The notes: generated by a model not told the origin, from the letters alone. Shown: positions 1 to 12,671, numbered from the stretch's first letter. The stretch is 64,000 nt of DNA from Xylogone sp. PMI_703 (GCA_021399445.1 JAJTUQ010000004.1:5766001-5830000), one strand, 5' to 3'. Program-made: numbers and translations.

Positions 1-885
1 AAGGAAATTGAGGTTTAAAAGCTGGTAGAGCCGTGGTGAATACTGCGAGCTTGCGGGGAAAAGATATACAGTAGAAGTTTGGAGTAGTATAACAGGGAAA
101 CCAAGCTGGGATTAGGTATACAAAGTTCAGATGGGAACAATTCAAAGGAAATAACGGTGTCGTGTGTTGATATCGCAATCCGCTGAAGACGGAATATCTT
201 TCCTCCCAGCCTCATCTGCACCAGCCGGCCTCGGCCGCCTTGCTCGGAGAAACCATCATCCCGTGACAGGGCTGGAGAAAGATCATACACTAGCCCAATC
301 GGGCCAAGCTACCACCAAAGCTTCGACCTCACCATAATTGCCCACCACACCCACAACATCCGCCAGCTCATGAGGTGCGACAAGGCAATTGAGCAGTCCT
401 AGGACCTCTCAATTGTCCTTTTAACCATTCTGCCAAATCAATTACCTGGCAAGCTAAACACGGGCTCACAGGCACGCGCATCGCACGAGATTTCCACACC
501 AATTCCATTCATTTTGCTAATCCCGCTCACGCCATTCGTTCGTCCGGTCGAGCTTGGAAGCCAACCACGCAGCTCCCCACCACGACAATTAGCAAGGGAA
601 AACACCACATTTACCTCTCTAGAAACATCTCCAAGATCCAAAAACCCGAAATATACACAGACAATTTTCTCAAAACTATAAAAGCAATACGACAAACGCC
701 CGCTCGAGAGAAAAAAAAGTTGCCTTTACGAAAACACACAAATCCCTCGATTGCCCGACGAAAGAAAGAGAAATGAACCAAAGAGAAGCAACTTTATAAA
801 CAAAATATACATACGAAGCAAAGTTACAAACAAAGGAGAACAGGCAGAGAGGAACAAAGTCAGAAACAAGAAACGGAGACAAAAA
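1..885. other. Left-edge non-coding stretch
   Basis: I see no convincing coding frame here. The reading frames are short, overlap on both strands and resemble nothing I know. The last 200 bases are A-rich and lead directly into the small gene that starts at 886, so they are probably its 5' leader and promoter. A frame in phase with that gene runs upstream to about 751 but holds no ATG before 886. Confidence 0.5.
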
Positions 886-1347
886 ATGCCTCCCCACCTC
901 CACCCCCGCAGCACATACACCTCCTCCCTCTTCGCGACCTCCCTCTTCGCATCCTTCTTCGTCGTCGCGCTCCCCCATGTGCTCCCCTGCCCTGTCCCAC
1001 ACGTTGCATACGCAGATTCGAACCCAGACGCAACCTCAGATGGCACGACACGCCCACATCGGAGGAGGAAGCGTCGATGCAGCAATGCCGATAGCGTTGG
1101 GAACGAGGAAGAAAGTGCGGCAGCGGGAGGAGCAATGGGGTATGAGAAGGGAGAGCTGGCGAGGAGGGATTCTAATGGGGTGCTCATAATGAGGAAGAGG
1201 GAGTGTCCGGTTCCTAAACCGCCCGGGTTGATTGGAGAGATTCTGGGGCTTAGGAGTAGTAGTGGTACTAGTGGTGGTGATAGTGATAGGTCGTCAAGCT
1301 CGTGTAATGGTGGGGATGATGGGAAGTCGTCGTCGTCGAGGTCGTGA
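886..1347 (+). CDS. Small conserved fungal protein with N-terminal hydrophobic segment
   Basis: Single-exon frame of 153 codons. The first in-frame ATG is at 886; upstream codons in phase contain no ATG. Residues about 14-32 form a hydrophobic stretch (SLFATSLFASFFVVALPHVL) that may be a signal anchor or signal peptide. A basic cluster (RRRKRR) follows near residues 59-64. A Pro-rich motif, KRECPVPKPPGLIGEILGL, lies at about residues 109-127, and the tail is Ser/Gly-rich and low in complexity. I recall similar short proteins with this Cys-Pro-Val-Pro-Lys-Pro motif in Pezizomycotina, but not a function. No known catalytic motif is visible. It converges on the reverse-strand CSC1-like gene at 1923. 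It could be a membrane-anchored small protein; the function is unknown. Confidence 0.6.
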   Translation: MPPHLHPRSTYTSSLFATSLFASFFVVALPHVLPCPVPHVAYADSNPDATSDGTTRPHRRRKRRCSNADSVGNEEESAAAGGAMGYEKGELARRDSNGVLIMRKRECPVPKPPGLIGEILGLRSSSGTSGGDSDRSSSSCNGGDDGKSSSSRS

Positions 1348-1922
1348 GTTAGGGTGGTTTTTTATTAAAAAAAGGAATGGGTTGAGAGGTTAAAGTCTTG
1401 GAGGGAATTATTAATACGAGTGTCAAAGACATACTCTTGACGGGTTGTATGGTTGATGAATAGATGAGCACGTGCGATGTCCTGAGCTGGATACTAGCTT
1501 TTTGGAGGGAAGCTGGAAGGACGACTTGATTGAGCGATTGGATTTTGCATATCTCTCATCTCATCTCATCATATCACATCGGTTCCCGCACATTGCTCTA
1601 TCCTGAGGGGTAGCAACTACTATATGTATATATACAGCATACACACGCATAGTAAGAACATGATAAATGGATAGATAATATCTATGTATATCAAAGTCCT
1701 CGTGAACCATCTAATAAAAGATACAGCAATTATTGCCAACAAAGCGCATATGGGAATCATTTTATTATATTATTTATTTTCCTCACTCCCTGGATCTCTA
1801 CCCGACTCCTTCCTTTCTTCCTTGGTATATAGAGTAATCCCTCATTCTGCTAAACTAATACATGGGTACTTGGAAAACCAAACGGATAACAAACAGATAA
1901 TCCCAACGTCAAAAGAAAAAGA
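1348..1922. other. Convergent intergenic region
   Basis: This is the spacer between the 3' ends of the small forward gene and the reverse channel gene. It is AT-rich with TATATG/TATATA runs around 1620-1680 and repeated CATCTCAT near 1555-1570. It probably holds both 3' UTRs. I see no gene. Confidence 0.5.
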
Positions 1923-4841
1923 CTAGTAATAGATCTTCTCCCTCCATACAGGCGGCCTAGCACCTTCCATATCCCATACTATTTTACCTTTCTCGCCTTC
2001 GAGACTCGCGCCATCATCCGTGATTGGGATAACTCTTCCTGTAAGGCTCATTTCTTGCCTGCTAACACCGGCTTCATCTCTAGGGATCCAGAGGAGTGGT
2101 GCATCACTGGTAGCTGAGGGAGGGAAATAAGCGTCACGAGCAACTTCTTCGGTATAGAGGTCATCTGTATCGACTAAACCATGAGGAACCACCAGTTTCT
2201 GGAGTTGGTGGTAGGAGTCATAAACATGAGGTTTGAAGAATTTGGTGATAATGTTGGGCTTCTTTTCCGTGGGTGGAAGCACACCATCTTTGGATGTACT
2301 ATAGCCATTCTTCTCGTTGGGAGTAGTCTGCATGGCAAGATCGTGTTCTACCGGTACCATATCCTCCTCTGCCATTAATGTCTTTGGTAGAGTATGGAAC
2401 AATGGCGAGAGTGCTGAATTCAAGCTATAGTGGTAAAGTACCGTGAACACAAGGAATGCGATCATCAGGATGAGAGGCCCAATAGCTGTTGCAATCGCAA
2501 ATAGACCAATCATGCAAAGCTCCGCCAGGTACACGCCAACCATGAGCTGCTGTAGGGCACGAGGGTAGATCAGACCCTTGGTATCGATGCTGGCGTCGGT
2601 CACATAGAGAATATTGTATCTGTAGGCAAGGTAGAAGAGGCCCATTCCACAGGTAGCAAAAAAGAGGACCAGGGGAGCGATGCAGGAGTAGGTTATTGCT
2701 GAGAGTAAAATTAGCTGGGCATGTTACGGAAGCATTGAACGGTTTTGAGGGGTATCATACCAATAACTGCAATGTTCGTATAAACTGGAAGGGTGCTGCC
2801 CCAGGAGATAGCACTCAGGCTGGACCATTTCTGATACATCTTTCTTGGCGTGCTAGCTAGGAACTTGTATAGTATCTTGAAGATGAAAAATCCGACAACT
2901 TGGGATATGACTCCGGAAGATATTGTGAGACCTTGGACCAGGAAATACGAGATATAGAAATTGGAGGCGGTTGGAAGGTTACTGGCAAGCAGGCTAGTGA
3001 CTCCAACGGGATTATGAATCAGGGTATCAATCACTGAAGCGATTGAGGAAGCGACAGTAGTGATTAAGAAGACTTGAAGGACTTGGAATGCGAAGTAAGC
3101 GTTCTGGGTGAAGAGCTCGACTCTTGCAGCGGATGGTTCTCCTGCCTTCTTGGCACATACTATTTTCAGGTTAGCTTTAACACTCACAATTATACGAGAC
3201 TTTCTGTCCATGATATCAAACAAGAACAGGAAGGGGGCTCTCACATCTCATGACGATAGGTACAAGGGACATTAGAATAGACAACGCCACGGCGGGGAGC
3301 AGACCAGTGATGACGCCCATGATGACATTCGGAATCTTCTTCAGCCAGGTCAACCAGCTCACTTGCTCGAGATACGAAATGTTGGAGATTATACCAACCA
3401 CGGCTACAGGGATAGCCCAGAAGATGATCAGAGCTGAAATGAAGCCCATGACGACGATTCGTCTTACGACTCGCTGCCACCAAGAGATCTTCAGAGATGG
3501 CCAGACAACCTCATCAGGCTTGATTCCGATATATCGTGGGCACATGTGGAGAGCTTGGTGATGAGCAACGGATTGATAGGCTGATTGAGCTTCAGCCTGG
3601 GTGAAGAATTCAATGAAAACACCGCCGGTCTTTTCAGTATTTCCGGCCATATACTCTCGCTGCGCAGCTTCGACTTCAGGGATTAGTGTAGAGAGTCTTT
3701 CGCGAGCCCACTCAATTGTCTCAACCTTCTTTCCGTACAGACCAAATTTGCCAAGCCTATGAGTAGGCCACTTCTTCTTTGGGACCCAACGGCCCGCGAT
3801 CGAGGCGGATTCAGTATCCGCTTCAGGGAGCGGCTCTGTCTCGGAAGTTGCGCCAGACTTAATAGCTTTCATCCTCGCCTGATGTGCCATCTTAATCAGT
3901 TTCACCTCTGCTCCCTCGAGCTTGTAGGCTACTTTGTCACGTTCTTCAACCAGCTCATCCAGCTTGGACGAATCGGCTACAATCCAGATGCGCTTGACCT
4001 GGTCGCCAAAAATCTTTCTCAGCTTGGCTTGATCAAGATAGTTCTTTGGTACGCTGGTAAAGAGCACAGTCCTGCTAGAGATACGGTTTGCGTAGGCCGG
4101 GCTCAACAAAAAGGCCTGACGAAGATTGATGTAGTAAATGCTCTCTCGGGTAATCAGCATAAGGACAAAGCCAAAGAAAAGCCAGCCAACGAAGCAGTGC
4201 GCGAAAAAGCGGTTTTTGCCGCTCTGAGATGTGGTTTTGACGTTGGACATTGACAGGATGTCGAGCTGTTTCTTAGGTCCATGGCCGGTTGCGTTGATTG
4301 GGAAGAGGATAGGCCAGGTCAAGAGGAGACCAACAAAGGGAATGACCACGGTCATTTTAAGAAAACGGAGGAAAAGGTAGGCATCGAGAGACTGATGCTG
4401 CAAAACGAATGTATCGGGCGTTTTCCTAAAGGGATTTATCCAGCTGAACAAGCCACTGGGAAGCTCTGGCGAGCGCTCTCTGCAAGGTTCTGGATTAGCA
4501 TATCTTGTACTGCTAGGTGTAGAGATTCAATGATATTGTGGAGCTCCAATTCTGCCCAAAAATTGCCTATGGATAGAGTATGCGGTGAATCCTTCACCAG
4601 CAGCTATCTTGCAACCAAGGATGTGATTCCCGGGTATTACCAAGAAGAAAATTGACGTTACTTACTGCGAGCGCAGGTTGCCCAGGTATGTACGCGGCGC
4701 ATACCATCTCTTTTGGCTACGACGTAGAATGAGGAAGATGGTAACATAGACGGCTGCAATCAGGGCGGTGGGAGCAAGAGTTGAGAGCAGACCAGAGGCA
4801 GAGGTGGAAGGCTGGTCGCGAGCCGAGCCCTGGTTGCTCAT
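1923..4841 (-). CDS. CSC1/RSN1-type (OSCA/TMEM63) calcium-permeable osmosensitive cation channel
   Basis: Four exons on the reverse strand: 4841-4666, 4479-3245, 3159-2761 and 2698-1923, joining in frame to 861 aa. Donors read GTAAGT, GTGAGA and GTATGA; acceptors are GCAG, ATAG and TCAG. The protein has the family layout: an N-terminal TM helix (about residues 18-40), the conserved YAPRTYLG and VLQHQSLDAYLFLRFLK motifs, two more TM helices (about 100-172), a cytosolic PHM7/RRM-like domain to about 400, then the RSN1 seven-TM region with AGEPSAARVELFTQNAYFAF and YPRALQQLMVGVYLAELCMI. It ends in the typical acidic tail and KIYY. Length is normal (850-950 aa). It should act in the plasma or an endomembrane as a stretch- or osmotically gated channel. 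It is intact, and I am confident of the family; the specific paralogue (CSC1 or RSN1/PHM7 type) is unresolved. Confidence 0.93.
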
Positions 4842-7800
4842 GGTTGCGAGACGACCCTCAGGTCAAGAGATCCTCCCTGTATAAAACGCCGAGTATATTC
4901 AGAATTGACGATGGCGATGCTGATGAACCGTCGGAGAATGTAAAATGAGCTCCTCCTGAGCCTTTTCCAGGTCGCGTTCTGGTCTGGTGGTCGCTCAATG
5001 GGTGAGTTGGGTGGGTAGGGTGCTGTATATTATATCCTGATAAGACCAGGGAGACCCAGGATGGCGGGGAGAGGGCGGAAGGAAGGTTAAGTAAGAGAGA
5101 GAGGAAAGAAATCGAGAAATCGAGACAAGAAAAAGCGCAAGCCAGGAGAAAGAGGGACTCAGTGGCTCAATTGAAAGTAATTAAATAGTCACCGCAGCCA
5201 CCAAAGCTTGGAAAGAGAGTGGATAACGAGCGGCAGGGTGGATACAGGAAAGCAGACGAGAGACAAGAGACACGAAAGGGATCTCGGTTTTGGAAGCAAG
5301 GCACACGGAAGGGAAAGGGAAGAAGCAAGACGCAGAGCTAGGACAGGGAAACGCATCGCTCAAGGCGTCAGTGCACCACCAAGCCCAAGCGCTTGACTGA
5401 CTTCATGACGCACGCGTTTTGCAGGACGGCACAGACCATTCATTCATCGCCAGCCCAGCAACGCCCACGCAGCAAGAGAGAGAAAAGAGAGATCCATCCT
5501 CGGCTGACAGCAGCAGCTCCAAGCAGCTCTTCTGGGTGCACAGTAGTACGGAGTATTACAGACCCGTATGGATCATGACGACCTGAGGAGCCACCAGTTC
5601 GTTGCCACTATCCGCCTGGGCGTCAATAGCTCCTCGATAAGCACCGCAATCTACAGTGAAAAGAATGGGGCATCCCGAGTCTCCTGCTCCAGTTAACGCT
5701 ATGTATGTGCTGGATCTTCATGAACATCGACTTTACTGTACTAATCAAGTCGTATTTTACATCTAGATCTGAGACCCTAGCAGTAGTTTAGTTGCCCGGT
5801 GATGGAACATGGCCCAAGCGGTGGTGATGTGGTGATGGGCGACGGGTGATGACGATGATGCTGTAGATGAGGATCGTCCCAGGCGTTGTTGGCTAGGCCA
5901 GCCGGTGTGCACAGCGGTCACAGTGCGGCGCTGTGAGGACGGGCTGAGACACAGGCTTTCAACTGGACGGTCAAAAGAGGACTTACGGAGGAGCACCAGA
6001 ATGGACAGAGCGAGCGCAAGTTGTCGCAAGCCCAGGTCAGCTCAACAGGCTTATGGCCGATGCTATAGTTGCTCCATGCACTAAATCATCCGTCTTCTTG
6101 CTGCTACTGTGGTGTCTGTCTCTGTCCACGTACAGTGCCAACTGGCGCCAGCGAAAGGAGCCATCGACGACGAGCAGGTTGACAAAAGGCAAACCGTTGC
6201 GTTATATACAACACACACAGAGAGTGTTCTGGAGTTTTGCTTTTCCCTCTTGGCAACATTGTTACGTGGGCCGTGTACATGGAGCGTGGACGGCTGGAGA
6301 GAGAGGGAAGATGCACATCATAGGGAGTCTGAGGGTTGCAGTAGTTACAGTACCAAGTACCACCACAGACTTTACAGAAGGAACAGTACCCGTACCAGTA
6401 GACGACGCACCCCTCGGCAACCTTCCCCCAAGTGACGATCGTGGCGCGTTCTCTCCCCCTGTGCAGCTGCCCGCCAACGATGTAACTGTGCAGCTCCTCT
6501 CCGGCTGCCAGCCAGGGACGATCCCCGTCTACCACAACACAGCCGTTCAGCGTCATCGCCATCGCCATACCACACTGTACAGTACTGCTGTCTACTACAA
6601 GCAAAGGGGCACTGAGGATCGATAAGCTTCTTGCTGCGTCGATCCGATGTGGTTGCAATCTTGCCCTCTTGCCCTCTTGCCCTCATCCTCTTTCCTTCGC
6701 ACATCGCGAATCTCACCCGAGATCTCACTAAGCACCAGGGATGCCAGCTACAGTAATTCATTGCTATCCACAACATCAGGAGCTATGGTATCGTACTGCA
6801 ATGAGTACCGCGACTGATTGTCTCTCGAACCATCTGCACAGTGCGTGGTTGCTCCTGTAGTAGTTGAGTTGATGTCGCAGTACACGTGGTCCCGCAATCT
6901 CTCCGCCCGTTTGTCCATTCCTTTCTTTCTCAAAGCAAAAAATTCTTCCAACCGCTGCGCTTTTTTGCTCCACCATATACTCAATACAGTACAGAAGGTG
7001 AGCCAATCGTCTGTGCGATTACGGCTAAAAGCTGCACCCGTCAGAAGCTTGACGACGCGGTCATCGTTCTTCAGAGATTGCGTTTGGATTGCCGTTCAGG
7101 GATCAAGGCTACGGGTACAAGCCCCTCGTTGTCCTGCACGATCCCACCCTAACTAAAGCCCCATGTGCCACAAGTGCTGCGGCCGAGGAGCAAACATCCT
7201 TCGACAGCTGAACAACTCCCTTGTCTGTGGCTGGGTCGAGAACCACTTGGGGTATTCCCAAGGGCACTAAGAAAATTCCTGCCTCAGTAATATGAAGTCA
7301 CTCTGTATCACGATTTAGAGAGATCTAGCTTTTGAGCTCTCGTATTATGATATCGTAATGTTGGCTGTACTTATTGTCTAACTCCAATTGTGAAACAGAA
7401 ATTTGCAGAAGGGATTTCAAAATTTTAATACCAGCAAGCAAATCTTCATATGAGCCATTCCACCAGGCATCACGTGTAGAGTGCTGACAAAGGAACCGAT
7501 ATTATTCCGAGACACCAATAATGTAACCCTATGGGGTACCAAAAGGAATTCCCCACCAAAAAAATTCGGCAAAAAAAACATACAACAGAGGGGATTCGCT
7601 GGTCGTCACCGACCCAACTACTAGACCTCCGATCTGAGGCTTATGTATGGCAGAGCGGACGGGATGCCCAGTTTTCCTCAGTCTATGGTCGTATGTGACA
7701 GTTTTTGTCTTTTTAAATCTTATATAGCACTGTAGAAAAGTTCATGTGCGTTTTCTTGATCCTCAGGCAGCGCAATCTACTAACCTCTCATCATTGCTAT

Positions 7801-8485
7801 CACTGGCATCCTCGCACACTCATCTAGTCCAAAGCTCGCATAAAGTATTGGATATTTCGGAGGAATGAATATTTTGTGCCTATCTCAAGTAACCAGTCAA
7901 CTTCAGAAGTAGTCATGTTTAGATGTCTACACTACTGGTTCTCCTATGTTGTAGACTCGCCTCTCCTGGATACAATATTCTAGAAGTGCACACTCCATGT
8001 CACTATATATGTGAAAGTAAATCACACGCATGGCTACAGATAGGTCTGGGAGTTTTAATTCAAAATCATTCACAGCTTCCTTCGTTCACACAATTTCCAC
8101 GCCACAGGTTCCCGTGTCTCTTTGTTCTCTGTCACGAGTAGGCTTGTACCACTCGTGGAAATCCTCCATTCCTTCCTCTTTATTAGAAGGTTCAATTATG
8201 GAATTATCAATAGATACCATGATATATCTGATTGGTGTCCAGCTTATTCTATGCTGCCATGGCTCAATTCTTTGTTTTCCTTCCCCTTTGTCTACATCTC
8301 CAAGGCATCTACAGTGTAGCGCCTGCCGGTGCTTCCTTGTACTTAAACTAGGTAATATGGTCGTCAACGCAATAAACTTTTTCATTTCTCAGATATCATA
8401 TCATAGGCTACTTGTCACTAAGAATCCGTGGTTAATTATTTCACATTTGGTTGCTGAGTGTCATCTTGTACCTCGATAAGTAAGA
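4842..8485. other. 3.6-kb stretch without a recognisable gene
   Basis: This lies between the divergent channel gene (start at 4841) and the forward gene at 8486. The first 400 bases are purine-rich and likely form the channel gene's promoter and leader. Frames of up to 190 codons on both strands around 6.05-6.78 kb overlap each other, lack family resemblance and look like chance in GC-richer sequence. GTAC motifs recur at about 6343-6400 and 6575-6585. From 7.2 kb onward the sequence turns AT-rich. It may hold a non-coding RNA; I cannot show one. Confidence 0.45.
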
Positions 8486-10254
8486 ATGGATATTCCTGAC
8501 GCAGGTAAGTTACCTCTACGATCACTCAAGTGCTACATCCCGGTTGCTAAAAGGATGACCAGAAGGAAATGAAGACCGAGATCCTTCAAATCAATTACGG
8601 TGAGTACTGTGTACTGTAATGACGGAATATCCATTTGACACTACCTGCCAGGAAACCACACGAAATCAAAGAAACAGGGTTAGCAGGACCATACGCATCA
8701 CGGTTTACTAAGTTGTTAATCGAAGATTCCGCATCCAAGGACGGTGGTGCCGAAATTTTGAAGTCTCTAAGCCATGTCAATTGCAGTTACCTCTCTAAAA
8801 TAGGCCAACCACCGACCTTGACCCAACTTAAGCAACATGCCCAGGCACTGGCAATTTTGATCAAACAACTTAGCACAAACACGAAACTCGGTGAGATCAA
8901 TAATGCCAGCGATGACTCCCAGAATGTACCCAGGTTCGGCGAAGGAGAGACCTTCGACTGGTTGAGCGATCTGACAAAACCGTATCAAAACGACGAAGCA
9001 TATCACAACAAGCCACTCAATGCTATCCAAAATGAATATAATGACAATGGATCGCTTATTCCTGATATCTGCCCCCTACATAAACGGAAACTGATTGCAA
9101 ATGATAATCACCTCATGCTTTATGCAGATGTAGAAGCACTCATCAGCCATGCTGACGATATCCTTACTCGTCTGGATCATGAATACAGCGCAAAGGGCGG
9201 ACTCTTGGCTATTCTTCCTAAAAGGGAAGATGCAAAGAACCGTGCAAAGGCCGAAAAGACTCTCCTCGGATCTCTTATCCTCTTCACGCAGAACCTCGTT
9301 GGGCGCATGCACCAATTGGAAATCCAGTATGCGAATGCTCTCGATACTCTAGCTGGCGAGGCGGTTGTTCCTCGACAAACCATCTCCGAACTTGGAAGCG
9401 CCGGTAGAGCAGGACGTCCAGTTTGCTATCCACAGGATCGTTTTGTTTTGACCAATGCTGGAAATGACGTCTGGGACTACCTCAATCGGGAACTGGATCG
9501 CAAGGATATGGAGGCTCGCATTGCTGAGCTGCACTGGGATTCTCAAGGGGTAGTTGGCGAAGTGGTTAGAGATGAAGGCACTACTTCAAACATGAAAGGC
9601 ATCTCATACGTAGATGTAGTGACCCGGTACCTCCGTGTTCGGTCTCGCGAATCAAAGACCATTTTCATGATTCCAGCTCATGCCTCCCACCTGGGCGTCA
9701 AGGTGACCCACGAGATGGAGTCTAAACCCAGTGTAGTTGCAGTGCAGAGACCCTACTGGCCCGAACGAGCGAGCGTATGGGAAGATAGACAGATGCAATA
9801 CTTGAGAGATCACATGGAGAACGAAGCTAACCTCAAAGCCGATCTGAAGAAGTTCGCAGCATGGAAGAAAGACAACACGACATTGAGCGCAAAATATCTC
9901 GAATCACAAAGCAAGATCATCGTAGATCTCCACAATGAGATCCATCGTCTTACGCAGATCCTGAACCAACCCGGTAACGAACCAAAGCTGGATCTTGCTA
10001 CGCGGTTGATAGAACTGAAGGAGAAGGAGGATGCAGCTGATAGAGAACGTGAGGAGCTGGAGGAGCGAGGAAAGGCGCTTGGTGTCGCCTGGGCCGAGCA
10101 GGAGAGGAAATTGAAGCTCGAGCGAGAGAGGTTTGAGGAGCAAAAAAGGAAGATGATGGCTATTATCAGGAGTAGAGCTAGGACTTCGGATATGACTCTC
10201 AGGAGGAGAATTGTAGCTGTTGAGGCGCGGGAGATGGAATTGGGGATGCATTAG
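8486..10254 (+). CDS. Orphan fungal protein with C-terminal coiled coil
   Basis: Modelled as three exons, 8486-8504, 8563-8599 and 8652-10254, giving 552 aa. Without the two small exons the long frame opens only with a TTG, at 8635; the splice model supplies an ATG (MDIPDAEGNEDRDPSNQLRK) with introns of 58 and 52 nt and keeps the frame exactly. The body has no TM segment or signal peptide and is mainly helical. From about residue 420 it is rich in Glu, Lys and Arg with heptad-like spacing, which suggests a coiled coil to near the end. I recognise no catalytic motif and no named domain. It is transcribed towards the reverse DNAJC8-like gene. A cytoskeletal or scaffold role is possible but is only a guess from the coiled coil. 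Confidence 0.75.
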
Positions 10255-10585
10255 ATGAGTTTGGATGGCTAGAGTAGTTCTTTCTTTTTCTGGATTTGTG
10301 AGGAGCATGGAGAATATATTGGGCTGGTTTCATTTAATGGCTTGCTGGGTATCATAGATTTGGTTGTTTCCACTTGGTAATAGATATGTTTCTATCATTT
10401 CTGGATTCTGATTTGCCATTATGACTTGTCACATTAGCTCAGCAATCCATTGTTTTATCTAACTTATTTTCATTCCTCTAGCAAAGTAAAAAGAAAACGA
10501 AGTAATAATAAAACACCTAACGCCAGAAAAGAACCCGCTGGTTCTTATTCAGATTTACGATCTGTACCTTAGAGATCTAGAAGAC
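10255..10585. other. Convergent intergenic spacer
   Basis: A 331-base AT-rich spacer between two converging genes, likely made of the two 3' UTRs. It includes an AATAATAAAACA stretch near 10503 that resembles a polyadenylation signal. No gene is visible. Confidence 0.45.
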
Positions 10586-11366
10586 TCATCCCAAAGGCTT
10601 CGCCTTCTTCTTCTTTTTCTTCTCCGCACCCTTCTGGAACTCCCTCCAACTCCCGATCCTCTGCTCCCTCGTATTCTCCCAGTCCTGCTCATGCTCCCGC
10701 TTCCTCTTCCTCGCCTCCATCTCCTCATCCGCCCTCCTCTGCTCCCTGCCCTCCTCCTGCATCTGAGCCTTCACCTGCCTCCTGCGCCGCTGCTCGTTAT
10801 CGATCAGCACATACTTAGTCTTCTCGCGCCACTGCTTCGCGAACTCCTCCGTCTTCAGCTCGGGACTGTCCACGGTCCATTTGTTCTCTCGGATGAGCAG
10901 CGTGCGGGCGTCGGCGATGGCTTCGTCGAGTCGAGCGCGGGCCTTTTCATCCAGGAGCTCTGTCTGGGCCTTTTTTAACCGGTCGAAGGCTTCGGGGGCT
11001 TGTGGGTTGGAGGTCTTGTCCGGATGGATCAGCAGGGATTTTATGCGGTAGGTTTTCTTGATGTCCGATTCTGGGACTCCGGGTTGGAGGTCGAGGACGG
11101 CATATCTTTGGAAAATTGCCAATGTCAGTAAATCTCTTCTTTTCTCAAAGACAGTGATTTTTGTTGGCTGGACTTACGAATCTAGACGGAATGCTTTTAG
11201 AATCCTGTCAATTTCTGCATCCTGTAGTGTTGATACCAGCCATTAGCGTCCATATTTCTGATTCTTAGTGTGCATGTGTGCTCACCTTGTTAAACTCCTT
11301 TGCCTCAGATTCCAAGGCTTCAAGAGCATCGAGATCGTCATTAGCCAGCTTTGTTTCGGCAGTCAT
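10586..11366 (-). CDS. DNAJC8/Spf31-type J-domain splicing factor
   Basis: Three exons on the reverse strand, 11366-11286, 11221-11178 and 11105-10586, giving 214 aa in exact frame. The N-terminus (MTAETKLANDDLDALEALES) and the segment EIDRILKAFRLDSYAVLDL match the DNAJC8/Spf31 layout. The J domain spans about residues 42-105 with the HPD motif at about 69-71 (LLIHPDK), needed to stimulate Hsp70 ATPase. The C-terminal half is a charged helix rich in Arg, Glu and Lys, ending in a Lys tract that could serve as a nuclear signal. Family members associate with the spliceosome in the nucleus. The gene is head-to-head with the RPA2 gene, with 297 bp between start codons. Confidence 0.9.
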
Positions 11367-11663
11367 AGCTCACCAAATGATGGCACAGACAAGAGAATTG
11401 CAATTCCCTTCTCAGCTTTACGTTAGTGGAGCTTGGTCTTTTAGATTGTCTTCGTGGTGAGAAGACTTGGTTATTGCCGAGCACGGCTGCGGTCACTGAT
11501 AAGAAAGCATTTATCTCAGCCGTTTATGGGTGATATTTGGCCTCAGGCATTTCAATATACACGCACACGACCAGTCGCGACGTCTCGCTCCCCTCGACGC
11601 GTCTCCCGAGAAAATACATAATTGCAACTCGCATAGCAACCACCGTGCTGCAAACTCACAAGT
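11367..11663. promoter_or_regulatory. Shared bidirectional promoter of DNAJC8-like and RPA2 genes
   Basis: Only 297 bases separate the two divergent start codons, so both promoters must lie here. The DNA is moderately GC-rich in its second half (ACGACCAGTCGCGACGTCTC near 11570). No TATA box is evident, as is usual for housekeeping genes. The boundaries are simply the two start codons. Confidence 0.5.
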
Positions 11664-12671
11664 ATGGGTATGATCGTGAATCTACCTTATTTCATGCAAA
11701 AACTAACGGATAACTAGCTAACTACGGCGGATATTCCACGACAAGCTATGGAGGACAAGGCGGGGCAGATGGCGGTGGTTTTGTGCCCGGGTATGGTTCT
11801 CAAGGAGGAAGTCAAGATAGCCCAGGAGGAAAGGTACAAGCAACACCTATAATGAAACATGGAGCACTCTAGCTAACTTTTCTACAGGGAAGGAAACAGG
11901 ATACTTTAAGACCAGTTACCATCAAACAATTAATCGATGCAACTGCAATACCCCACTCAGACGCAGAATTTAAAATTGATGGCGTTGAAGTTAACCAAGT
12001 ATGCACCACAACCCTTATCTCAGTACTTCTTAACCGTATGGCTAATATGATATGCTTAGGTTACTTTTATTGGTCAAATACAAACAATTACTCCCTTAGC
12101 CACCAACACAACATTCAGGTTAGACGACGGCACAGGATTAATAGACGTAAAACAATGGATCGATAGCGACCAGGATCCCGAGACGGCCAAACCTCTTCCC
12201 AAAGAAGGCCAATATGTGCGAGTCTTAGGTCCGCTTAAGATGTTTAATGAGAAGCGTAGTGTTGCAGCTCATATCATGCGACCTGTGACCGATTTCAATG
12301 AAATCAACATGCATCTGCTCGAAGCTACGGCAGTACATTTATTCTTTACTCGAGGACCACCATATACCTTGAAAGGTGCCAAAACCGAGGACAGTGGTGA
12401 GGGAATGTTTGTTGGTGGGTATGGCGGTGCTCCCGCTGGGGGCGATTCTGCTGCAAATCGATTACCTCGAAATACATCTACAGCTGCTAGAAGGGTATTT
12501 ACCTTGCTGCAAGCTGCTCCCCAGAATAACGAGGGTCTGCATGTGCATAACATCGCTGCTCAACTCAGTATGCCTCCGAACGAAGTGTTTAAGGCTGGGG
12601 ACGAACTGCTGGGTAACGGTCTTATTTACACTACTGTCGATGACGAGACTTGGGCTGTGTTAGAATATTAA
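11664..12671 (+). CDS. RFA2: Replication protein A 32-kDa subunit (RPA2/Rfa2/Ssb2)
   Basis: Four exons, 11664-11667, 11718-11833, 11888-11998 and 12060-12671, give 280 aa. The first exon holds only ATGG; it is followed by GTATGA and a perfect ACTAAC branch site before the ACTAG acceptor, and the join gives MANYGGYSTTSYGGQGG. The N-terminus is Gly/Ser/Tyr-rich, the usual phosphorylated region. An OB fold spans about residues 70-185 (VTFIGQIQTITPLATNTTFR, LDDGTGLIDVKQW). A C-terminal winged helix (about 215-280) contains GLHVHNIAAQLSMP. The protein is the middle subunit of the RPA trimer that coats single-stranded DNA in replication, repair and checkpoint signalling, in the nucleus. Length fits the family (270-280 aa). 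Confidence 0.93.

Noticed and set aside
6053..6658. Overlapping 184-190-codon frames on both strands
   Set aside because: Neither has a recognisable domain, plausible splice context or coding-like composition; they are mirror images of one GC-rich stretch.
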